From positions 1 through 64,000 of the forward strand of contig MU831876.1 in NCBI GenBank assembly GCA_029204225.1: 64,000 bases of DNA, in the 5' to 3' direction. Numbering within the stretch: the first letter of the stretch is position 1; each line of letters begins with the position of its first letter. Below are positions 36,174 to 48,800 of the stretch, piece by piece. The notes beneath the pieces are model-generated. The model was not told where the DNA came from. It saw only the letters and a list, made by a program, of their open reading frames with translations, and did not search any database. The DNA is from Diphasiastrum complanatum. Its lineage: Eukaryota > Streptophyta > Lycopodiopsida > Lycopodiales > Lycopodiaceae. The translations under genes were made by a program, and so were the position numbers.

Positions 36174-39100
36174 TTAATGGATGTCGTTGCACATACATTC
36201 ATGACACCTGGGGTGTCGATATATGCTTCTTGCTACAGGTCTCACATCCACTTGGTTACTCTCTTGAATAGTCTTTCTAACTCTTTGCTCAAAATCCTGC
36301 CACTCTATTCTAAAGCTATTTGAGAAGATGCTTGCCAACCGCCTCTTGTTTGGACGGATTGTTGGGAGATGTCCACCACCAAAGTACATACGATGCCCAC
36401 CAACTAATGATGACAACTGACTGCCAGAATCAGTCATGGCAAATATATCTGCTTCCTTGCATACTATGAAGTCCAATGCCGCAAGCTGCAATGACAACCA
36501 CTACATTGAGATGACTCAAACAAACTCTCTTCTGCTAAGATCCCAATAAGTTGACAGTCCATGTAGCAAGAGCTGCCATATTTGGAAACTGAGCTTATAG
36601 ATTTTTTTATCTTGTTTTTTGCAGATGCCAGTAATCAGTATATTGCTGAAGTACATTTCACTGTATGTTGATTAAAAAAGACTCAAAAGAGTGTTCTAAT
36701 ATTAAGTTTCTTGAAATTGCTTTCGATCCAAGCTTCTCTAGAAAAGACTCGAGCATTCCAACATTACGTTTCTTGAAATTGCTTCTGATCCAAGCTTCTC
36801 TATATCGATCTCATGTTTCACAACTGATTATCTCTAATTGCTTTATAAAAACAGAGATCTTTGAGAGACATTGCTGTGCTTAAGCCACCTAAGGCCTTGG
36901 TGAGACAAGATTATATAGAAACGTTATGGATGTCACTGCTTGAACTAGTAAGAAACAAACAGTAATCAATAATGATGAGTAAGAACAACCTCACCTACAA
37001 AAACGAGTTATTAGTAAGTAAACCAAGCAGGATGTATAACTCTGGGTTAGTGAAATCTCAAAACTCCTTGGAAAACTAAATGATAACTGAGAAGCTGATT
37101 ACGATCAGCCCTGATGAATACCAGAAAATATTTGCCAACAAAAGGGCATGTATGACAATGGAAAAAAAATCTACAGTTACTGACAGCAGAGCACACTGAA
37201 ACACCATGTTGAATTAGAAAGATCACTACGTTAGAATCAAATCACACAGGAACCCCCTTTCACTAGCTACAGCATGTAATTTTTGTGGAGAACGAGCTTA
37301 GAACCGCAAGATGCAACCAACTAGGATAAGTCCATTCTTTGCCTAGCTTTAAGAAAATAATACTGGAACAGGTGAGCTTCTTGAAACAAAAACCTTAATG
37401 CAACAACTTTTGTATGAACGTAAGGGTTCCATGCTTATGCACCTGAGAGGAATGATTTGCAAAGACAGCCATTTCTTCCGACAAGAGCAGGTCTTCCTTT
37501 GTAATTACATTGGGAAACAAATTGATGAGAGCAACCATCCTAGCTTGACCACCATAGATATGAGCCCCAGCCAAAAATATTCTTGTTCCTCGTTTGAGCC
37601 CAAGAGCTGAAAGCATCAAGACTGTCTCTTCTGGTGTTAAGGGACACCTCCCTAGTTCTCTCAATGTGGCTGCCGGCTGCAGTCTGCAGATCAAAACGAC
37701 CCAGATCCCATTAATTCAACAAAATAAAGTTGTCAGAATAACAAACCTTGAGCTAGGCTAAACAGTTTGAATAAATCCCATGAGGAAAAGAGCACTTACT
37801 CTAATAATGATAAGTTGTGCAAAGAATGAAACTAGTGACCCCTTTCATTTCCTATTGATGGAAAATATAGTGATCTTCTAATATGAAACTCCATACCAAA
37901 AAAAAAAAGCACCGACTACCAATTTGGGAAGAGAAGCAATAGAATCTATCACGTTAAAAATAGAGGTTGCTAGAAGCCAGATAACATTAGTGAAGTGCAT
38001 GAAAACATAAGAAAAACTGACAAAAGGATAACATTAAGAGCTTCAAGCAAAGTTTCTGACAGATTTATCCTCGATCTGCAATCTGCAAAATTTTCCTACG
38101 CCTTCCATAAAAAGTAGATCACTGCACTCTATACTACAAGCCTCGATAAACAATCCAAAAGAGAGCTTTGCTCTAGTCTAAGCACTGCTCCTTAGCATCT
38201 TAACAGTTCTTGCATGTCCTTCAAGAAAACAGTTGCAGCTTTCACCTCAAAATACATCCCCACTCACCAAGAAACGAGATTGGATTCCCTAAATAGCATA
38301 AATGGACAATAAAAATTCCAAAAATGCTAACCATCATATCCTCCAAGATATGAGTCAATCGCTCGTTTTTCCTATTTGATCACAAATGATCCACTATGTT
38401 CAGACTCAATACTTCTTCCAGACTTTCAAAGGAAGGTTACCAACATTGTACAGTGAGCAATTCATACCATCTAAAACTTCAGAAAGATATGTTCTAGCTT
38501 AGGCATTTACGTAGCGTTTTGATTACCTGCTAAACTTGCTTAATCAATTCGCATCTACCCAAGTGATATCACAGCCTCTTGCTGGATTTTTGACTCTATA
38601 CATAGTATAAAGTGTATCCCACGCACTTTTAGATGTCTTACAAGACCTAATATGAGGTAAGATAGATCTTTTCACAGCAAGAGCAACCATAGAATGTGCT
38701 TGTGCATCCCTTCTATCCCACTTCTTTTGTTCTTCCGAAGATGGAGAAGATGATGTTGATGATAATGACCCACGCGGTGTAGGAGGTGCCAAAGACGGAG
38801 GCCTTTCCTCATCACCATTCCCACAGCCCTTTCGCTATGAGAAGATTCTTCATCATCTAACTCCACAAGGAGTAGTTTGTGCCATCCAACCGATCTTCAC
38901 TAAACAAAGAACCGATAGCTTCCGATTCTTTAGCCATTACCTTCAACAGAATTTCAGCTTGTAGTAGATAGGAAAGAGAAGCCTTTCCACAACCAAATCT
39001 ACTCAAAAAATTTGCAACAAACAAAGAGCTAAAAGTAGGAGCACAAGATGTCTTTCAATCTGCAACCAAAGTGCCCAAAAGATAATGGAGAGATGGTTGT

Positions 39101-39738
39101 TTTCTGCACAAAAAAAACCAGCTTCTTGAAAATTAGGTTAGCTTCGATTGAAGCCTACACCGATATCTAATTAGGAAGCCAAATAGTGTAATCAACACAC
39201 ACTTCAATAGGGCTGTTGAAAGCGCCCTACTACTTGCTGAGAATCTGCAAATTTCCATCCACAAGTTGACCTAACCCTGAATAGGGTTTGCTGAATTTTG
39301 GGCGCCCTCCTACACAAATGCAAACCTAAAAACAAAAACAGCAAGATAAGGAGACACCACAACCAAAAATCAGTAGCGGATTTTTGGGCGCCCTCCTCCA
39401 AACAAAACTTGCTGAAAACTGGTTGCATAAAAATCAGATTTGAGATTCTGATTTTGGGTGCCACAAATTGCTCCTCCAATATCTCTGATGGGCGCCCTCC
39501 TTCAACTTGAAAAGAGAGACAAAAGCTGATCCAAACTCCACTCGGAAAGATCAGCAGGATGCTGAAATTTCACAACAAAAAGCAGAGAAGCTCCTCTTTT
39601 GGTAGGGCACCAGCATACTAGCTTGCTGCAGATCCGGTAGCTCTGATACCATGTAGGAAAGCAAGAGTCAAGTCACCAAGATCTAGTTATCAATCAATCT
39701 CCACAAAAAACAAGAGAGAAGAGGCTGGGCGCCCAACT

Positions 39739-39801
<63 letters not shown>

Positions 39802-42800
39802 AGAGAGAGAAAACAACAACAAGAGCAATGGAGAGCAATGCTTAGCCAAACTATTAAATGGAATACACAATGAGCATCTAAGTACTCTACCTGGATGTGG
39901 CCAAATGCCACCAAACCCTAAGGTTAACCACTTACTAATGTAGGGCACCCCCAAAAGTCGATAGGGCCCCTAAACAAAATTAGACCCCTAAGGACCCACG
40001 AGTCAGTACATGACCAAAATTGGGTCCAGCTGAACTTAAGACAAACTTAAGATGGCCTAAATAACTAAATACCCATGGTTACACAAATCTTGACCTTTTG
40101 GGTCAAAGTAACCTATGGATTAACTTTAGCATAGTCATTTATTTCTAACAGTGCTGAGTGCCAGGTGCAATCCTGTATGGATGGGAGCGGTCTATATAAT
40201 GATTCATGAGTCTCTGCCAACAAAAGGATATCACATTTCAGCATGAAAGAATGGAAATCGCCTGCTGAAGAAGATGATAGTATGTCATTACAATTCCAAA
40301 AACCAATCTGTAAAGGCTGAGGGGATCTCAAGCTGCTCCTTTGCCCGGGAAGCCCCGAATCCCTATTGAGAAATTTTATCAAAAAATTTTGGTTTGCCTT
40401 CAATGAAAACCACCTGCTGATTTCTTACTGCATGTTGAACTGAGCTTGAAGATTCGACCTTACCATCGTTTTTGAGACGCACTGCCCATGTCTTCGTTTC
40501 TTCCACTTGTTTCTCAAGGCTGGATATTTTGTTCGACGTCTCCTCCAATACATGCTTCTGAGGGATATGTTCCGCAATCTATTACTTAAGATATACATTT
40601 TCTTGTTCAAGTTGTTCAAGAGAGGATGTGTCTTTTCTCTTCATTACAGTTTCGGCTATGAATCGGTCAGCATGGTTCAATATGGTCATTATGATTTTGC
40701 AACGTGTCAGTATGGTTCCTTATGATTTCATTTCGTTTGGTTGTGATCTCAGATGGAGAGAGAAAGAAAGAAAGAAAGAAAGATTTTATTAATGTCCTTG
40801 AATACCCTAAGGTACATAGGACTAAGAAAAGGTACATGTCAAGTGTGCACATAGGAGCTTAAAGCTCAATCATCTATAAAAACTAAATAACTGCAAATAC
40901 AATGCATAAAGACAGCTGGCCCAGTCAGGATCCAATAGCCTGGAATCATATATCACGATGCCCATCAGCATGAAAGAAATGGTGGATGGTATGCTGTGAG
41001 GGTGTGATTAGATGTGCCCTGGACCTCTGTCGCCGGATAGGCCGTCGGTGTCGTCTCTGCTGCCGTGGCGCTCTGGGCTGTGATCTAATAACTGACTGTC
41101 TCTCTGGCCGTCGACATGGTCTCTAATGCCGGTGTACGAAGGAGTCGGGAATCTCTGCCTCTCCATCTGAGTCGCTGCCTATGGGTACCTCGGATCTCTG
41201 TCTCCGACGGGATATGCACTCATCAATGCTCAGCTGTGTCAGGAAATGTGTACCATCTAGTCTCCTCCTCCTCAGGTCTGACATCTCTCGGATCATAAGT
41301 GCGACACATCTAGGGTCCTCATACGATATCAAGGTAGAAAGTGTAACTGGGTGCTCTCTGAACAAGCAGTAGTACCGCCCCCGTATCTCATAGTAGGCTG
41401 GACATCTGAAGAGGAAATGTGACTCGTCCTCAGTCTCATGCATAACACACATACTACAGAGCCGGTCCTCTCGTGGGGTGCCACTGTATCTGCCAGTCTC
41501 GATAGCCAGCTGATGTGAAGAAACCCGAAACTGACCCATCGCTATCCGCAGACTATGTGATGTACTCCTCAGCAAATAACCAGATACTATGGGGCAGCCA
41601 GCCGGATCAAGAGATAGAAAGTGTGTACGATAAAATTCACTCTTGGTCCCCAATGGGCCCTGCCAAGTGGTATGAAGATATGATCTGTAAAGGAGGCCTC
41701 TGATGTACTGGTGGGTGCCCGCAGGTAGATCACTAATCTGGATACCCAATGTGGAGAGGAGACGGCAAGCCTGGGAGTACCATGAGAAAAGGTGTCCCTC
41801 TGAGTGTAGGCGCCGGGATGGAGATAAAGCTGCAACTACATAATGTGTACCCCCGTCCTGAAGATCCTCTACCCTCTGTATGAATGTCACAATATGGAAT
41901 AAGGCCTCAATCTGAATGGGGGGGACCGCGAACTCCGCCAAGATAATCTGGTGTGGTACTGAGGGCTTAGCCCATATCATCCGTGAGAGCAAACGAATCT
42001 GGAGCCGGGAGATATATGCCCAATCAGTAGCTGTCAGACCCGTACTCCATGTCTCGGAAGCATACATAGCTGAGGGCACAACCATAGTGTCAAAGAGCTG
42101 ACACTTACTAGTCGCATCTCTGATGTGTGAGCGGAAACATAGTCTCTCCAAATCTATCAGTGAGGCATAGCCCTTCCGTACCCGTGAAATAGCTGCGTGT
42201 CTCATGCTGAACGTAGGCCCCGAGAATAGTACTCCTAGATATGTATAGGAATCAACAACCTCTAGGGGATGACCATCCCATAGAAGCTCCTGCCGCATCA
42301 TGAAAGACCTAGAGGTGTTGAACACCATAACCTTAGTTTTGGCCACATTCACCGACAAACCCCACCGTGTGTAGAAAGAAAGAAGAGCATCTAAGTGTCG
42401 CTGCAAGCCCTCTCTCGTCCATGAAAGCAAAACCACATCATCAGCATAAAGGAGAATAGCAATAATGAGGTCGCCCAATGTACAACCCTCCCCTCCATCA
42501 CTCTGTATAACATGCTCTAGCTCGTCAATGTAAAGACCAAAAAGTGTAGGAGAGAGTGGACATCCCTGTTTGACACCAATAGTACTGACCACCTCCGGTG
42601 AAATAACTCCTGATAGTCGGACCCTGCCAATAACTCGCCTGTACAATGCTACTACCGCCTGTATAGTATCCTCCTGAAAGCCCCGATCATGAAGTCTCTG
42701 TATCAATAAATGCCTAGGCACGGAGTCAAATGCCTTGCGAAAATCCACAAAGCAGCAGTATACGTGCTCCCTCTTGGCCTTAGCCTCCTCAATGATGGAC

Positions 42801-45800
42801 CTCAAAGTGAAGATATGATCCAATGTAGTATATCCTGGTCTGAAACCCGCCTGTCCAATGGCATGGAGTGATCTAGCATCCATCTCTGTACTGATCTCTG
42901 ACTGTAGGATAGAACCATATACTTTAGCGAATAGATGACTGATCATAATGGTGCGGTAGTTGTCAACTTTCATGGGGTCCCCGCCTTTGTGGATAGGGTG
43001 AATGAGGTTTGTGGACCATGGAGAGGGAAAATCAGAGGTGACAGCTCGGTTGAATAGGATGGAGAGAAAGGGTGAGAGGATGTCGGGAGCATACTTTAGA
43101 AGTTCAGCCTCTAGCTCATCAATGTCTTTGGCTTTATGGGAATGGAGTCGTGTGATGGCCTTTTCTATAAGTTCGTTAGTGAATATGGCAGAAGTATCCG
43201 TGAGACAGGAGGTGGGAAGAGGAGGGGTATCTGGGATGGTGTACAATGATGTGGCATATGCGACCCAAGTGCTGAGGTCTGTGATCCGTGGTGGGGGTGA
43301 CAGTGGAAGGAACCTCTTCCAAAATGAACCTGAGGAAGAACTAAAGAGGAGATCCATCAGTTTCTTACCCTGACCAATCTCGTATGCGATTTTCTTTTTT
43401 TTGGTGGTTCTGCGGTAGACACGAGATATGGTTTTGGTCAGATGAGGAAGATGGGAGCAAGCATATATGAGGTTCTGATGTAGCTGGATGCATTCCTGAT
43501 CATACCAGGGGTTATAGGGTCTATGACGTTGCTGGTCTTTGGGCCGTGGGGATGGAAAGGCAATGGAAGCTGCAGTATGGATGGTCTGGACAAGAAAGAG
43601 GGACTGCTCCTCTAAAGTATGCTCATATGGGAAATAGGTAAGGAGATCGGAGAGGGCTTCTCTGTATAGTGGTGTGTGATGTGAAGTGTAGCGGTAGGTG
43701 GGTTTAGCTGTAGGGGTCGAAGAGAAAATAGGTGTGATGTGGAGATGACCGACAGAGAGTGAGAGATATGAATGATCAGAAAGAGTGGTGCGGTGTACAG
43801 AGAAGGATGAAATGAAGTGAAGGAGAAGCGGTGAACCCATGAAATAGTCGACGACGCTATGTCCTCCACTATGTGGGAAGCAAGTGTAGTCACCAGAGCC
43901 TAACAGCTGAAGAAGGCCATTATAAATGGCCAGTCCATGAGCCTCACCCAACTGAAGCATCTGCTCGCCATATGATGTGACTGGACCCGCTGCATCCACC
44001 GATCGCCGTATAAGACCAAGATCATCCCAATCAAGTGCATGTATCCGCTGTGGGTCATCTGCTGCTCTGTGAAATTCCGTTTGCCTAGACCCAGTCCTGG
44101 CATTGAAGTCCCCCGCTAGAAGAATATATCCTCGATCCTCATATCTGATAATGTCCGATGAAATGTCCATGAAAGGTGACTCCTCCTCTGAGGTGAAAGC
44201 TGATGTCTCTGGAGGGAAATAACAAATAGCCAAGAATATGTCACGATCTAACTCCATCAACCTGTGGTCCAACCTGATCCAGATATAGCGAGCCTGCTCG
44301 TCAGTGTATAGTAGCTCGACCCATGGCTGGAGAGAGTCTCGAAATAAGCAAGCAACACCACCTGAACCGCGACTAGTCAGTGCCCTCGTCTTCCCTCTGC
44401 AAGTAGAAAGCCAGCAAAATCCCTCAATGCAAGGAAGTCCTCTCTCAGGACTCTCATGTGTCTCAGTAAGTATAAGGATATCCCCTGTAGTACAAAAATC
44501 TCTAAAGTCTCCTGCTGTAGCTGAAGAATGGATACCATTGCAGTTCCATAAACTTAACCGCAATGCTTTTGTGAGGGCCCCCGAACCGCGCCTAAGTCCG
44601 GGGGGCCCAAATCCCTATGCCTCAGATTTTTGGGGGTCAATGTATCGGGCATCAAAAAAACAAAAATAAAAATAAAAACGTTTCTGAGAAACGCTGGTGA
44701 AATCCAGAAACACGTTTCTAGAAACGCAATGCAACTATGCTTCAAAGACAGTAACATATACATATTCCATCAAAGCTAGCAATTGTGGTTTGCCCATAAA
44801 AACTTTTCACACCATTTAGATGAAAACAGATACCAAAGCACAAGATGCTATTAACGATACTTACTAATATATGTGTTTACAATACCTATTACCAGCATAT
44901 CTAAGAGAGTACCACATCTTAATTTTATACACTAGGGAAAAGGATGGAATGATCTTACTTCCCGTCCTGCTCAAGTTGTGCCAGTAATGGAAAATGAATT
45001 TTTCTGTAAGCTTGCAACTCCTCTCTTTCAGCTTCTCCACCACCAAAGTCGCACATTGAATATGCAACCATATCAGTTTCAAACCTAAGATGCAAAGCCA
45101 AGAACTTGACAGAGCTTTGGTTCTGCTCAGTGTAGAGTTCCTTCGAATTAGCTCCAATTGACAAATTTTCCGGTTCCAAATGCTTTCCTATCTGACTGCT
45201 CATTTTCTCAATCAGAGCATGGCTGCCTGCAGCAGAAAACAGCTCGTTCTCAGCAGGCCCCAAACCAAGGCTCTTGCTTCGCATTCTTCTCACTAATATG
45301 TTTCCCATGCTTTGCAGCTTAGGGACGAACCTTAACGCATGAAAATTACATCGACATCTTAGTCTCTGCAAGAAGAAACAAACAAGGATCAGTAGAAACA
45401 CTCGCTGCCAGACCATTTAGATCCATTGAAATGCCTGCTGTGATGATTAAGGAAAGTTGGTTTGTAAAAAGTAACAACAACATCACCCATACCGCAGTCA
45501 GAGAAGCTTCACAGGAATCCAAGACAGCCATCAATTGGCACTTGTTATGTAAAAATTCAGAAATTTAAGAAAGATCAGAAAGAATTCTTGCAAACAAATT
45601 TACTTTCAAATGATTTTCTCTACTGAAATTGGTACTGAGGATGAGATGTGATTGGGTGTAGACATAAATTGAGTATCTACAATAGGGCACTATACACAAA
45701 GTAATAAGCAAAAGGGCACACACGAGAGATCAATCTCATAACTTCACATTTGGGGCTCCTGCTGACCCATATATGCTCCATTTGAATTATGATCAATAGA

Positions 45801-48800
45801 CAGGCCTATTATTACTTATTTAGACCAAACAATCAATACCTTTTACTATTAGCAGGCAAAATACTCTTCATCAACAGTTGATAACACGGTTCTAAGTTGA
45901 GTCATGTGCTCCACAACTCCCTTACTATATATCAGAATGCATCGAACAAGGTTGAGAACAAAGTTACCTATATGAGGTCTAAGCACATCATTTATTAAAA
46001 ACGTGGATGTTGTTACGTGGAGGTCTTGGAGTCCCTTTTTAAAATCGATAAAAAAACTTGTTTCTAATGCTAGAAACAAGAAACTAAATAGTAAACTTTT
46101 CACTATGGCAAAGAAAATGGATACTAGATTGAATTTAGAGTTTCTAGGGGTAGATACATAAGATAAAATTTCTAAAGTGATTTCATGGTAAATGGAAATT
46201 TAGGTACACTGCAAAAATGAGTGACAGCAACATATAAGAAGATTTGAAGCAAACGTTGCATCTCAATAGTACAGGCGAAAACACATTAAATGTTATGTTT
46301 AGAAATTAGGACAGTGCCCAAATAGAACAGAGTCCAGACAATATCTGAACAATAATGCCAAACAAAAGAAGCAAGAACTACATTCCTACTTTCCCATTGT
46401 TCAATGTATGAATACATGATAGAGCCCTTGCAGATTTTACACAATCAGCCACCCTTCTCCCCACAATTTTTAGAAAGTTCCTTGATCCCTAGTGTGCCTG
46501 TCTTTCTTTGATGTGTATCACAATTTGTTTTGCATGTTCCCTCATCTCAATAAGGGTATGAAAAAGAACAGATTTTCTGCATCTGCACCAGAATGGTAGA
46601 AGCATTCTGGCTTTCTAGCATAGTTACCAAAATACTCCATATTTTATTGAATACTCCATTGCAACCCTTTCAGGAGCCGTACATATTGAATACACATATT
46701 TTACATTTTCTAGCTGGAATACGGGTGAATACGCCATTCTGAAACGAATATAGCAGCATTTGGGCTGTATTCTAGCCGTAATCACATTTTCTAGGCTAAA
46801 ATCCACTAATCAAAATTTGTTTAGCATGTATGTGTATTTAGAAATTTGAATATTTTGATGATGTGGCATATTCATCCATATGCGTATTCAAAAAATCAGT
46901 ACGACTTTCCGTTTTCAGGGTGCCATATTGAAAACGATTTTGTGTTCTGGTAACTATGCCTTGAAGTTGAAGATCCTTCTCCGTTTAGATGAGTTAGGTA
47001 CTAGAACGAAACAATTTGGACAATGCAAGGAAGCCCTAATTATTTTGTACATCTAAGGTGGTATACAAGTAGATTCACAAACAATAATTGATTCATCTAC
47101 TAAAGAACAGTTCCTTACATAAATATTGTGTCCCTGAGTTTCACAGAGCCATATAGAATTGATGTCTGATTTCCTGTGGACATGATGAAGCCAAATGAAA
47201 TAGATGAAAATTGAGCAATCAAATTTGGGGGACAATCGCTTCATCCCTCCTTGGTCATGTTATATCTAAGTTGATACAGATCCACTAATATGAAACACGC
47301 TGAAGTAGCAAACAGGGGAGGGAACACCCATTAAAAAATCTGAAAGCATACTCAAGGGTAAGGAGCTGCAATAATGTATGAATGAAACTGTGTCCATGCA
47401 TTACTTTTTATAACATCTGACAAAGAAAAAGAAGAGTAAACTTTTTGACTTTAGTTTTTTATTGTGAATTGTTTTGGTTGAAGTGTTACCTGTACTTCAA
47501 ATGGTATAGGATCAAAAGAAAGTCGGTTTCCAAACCCCAAGAAATGTACCACACGGTTACGCAGGAGTATAGGTAAGATGTTTGTCAGAAAATAACTTGG
47601 CTTTGATTCCTTGGGCACTTCCATGTCAGTTACCTGAAAGAAAACCAACTACTTTTAAGAAAACCTTGAAAGCTAAGATTTCAAAACATATATACTTCAC
47701 ATAAAATTGCAACCTACCTTCAAAATGCCAGGTCATTGTTAAAAAGTGAATCGGAAGTAAGTGATCAAGAAGCTAGGACAATGCCAATTTGTGCTTTGCT
47801 GGAAGAGAGGAGCATGCTAACTAAGTCTCTCAATCAGGAAGGAAACCAAGTTCCAGAACTAAAGAAAGAAAATTGCTCTGGAAATTAAGAAACACAGTTT
47901 ACGTTGATTGCAAGGGTTGGCATCAATAGCTGTTTATCGTTCAAATAGTCCAATCACCATCTTTTAAAGATAAATAGTGTATTTTCTAGCTATAGCTTTG
48001 CAACTGTCAAATAGAGCACTGAGCACAAGATGAAAAAGATTTGTTTGTCCTCAGGTCCAACACCATGAAAAAAAAGTGCTTGCAGATAAAAAGTTAGCCT
48101 TGAAATATTCCAGTTGATTCAAAGCACATAAGGATGAATCAGTGAAATGTATAAGCTGTCGAACATGAAGAACAATGGTATGATTTAATGAGCAAATGGG
48201 ACTTGTGAACCCACGCTGGAACTAAAAGGTCAAAAACAAACCTTTAACAAGCAAATCAGGAGAGTTTATACTTTCGCTTAAAAGATTTATGAAGCAAGCA
48301 GACTATCACAAGTATAAAGTTTTTGGGCAGACAGCAACCCATAGAGAATGTGTAAATTAGATAGACAGTAAGTAATGAGACATATCTAAAAGAGAAATGG
48401 GGCTCAAGAATGTAAACAGCTCTAAAACAAGTATAATTTTTCTAGAGAGAAATTGATTGTTGGAAGGGCATTATGCCTGTTCATGTATTCAAAAAGTGTG
48501 AAATTCTCTCCTTTCTATTGACGTTTAACAGCTGATAACTCCCATGATGAGACTTATCTCTAGAAGCACATATAAATCTTAGTTTCAAATAAGTATTAAG
48601 AATGTGACCAAGTATCGGGTGAGAATTTCAAATTTGGTTTGCCTAAGAATAACCCTAAGATGTTAACTTTGAGGCTTTACTGACACAACTCCTAGCTTTT
48701 AGTCTGAATCATTACACCCAAGCTCATTCATTCGCATAAAGTTAGGCCCTTACTAAGCTACCAATTGCATCCAGATTCAACGACTGCAGCTCAACGGGCA

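Noticed and set aside
41116..43373. Plus-strand frames across the LINE
   Set aside because: They are antisense shadows of the intact ORF2.
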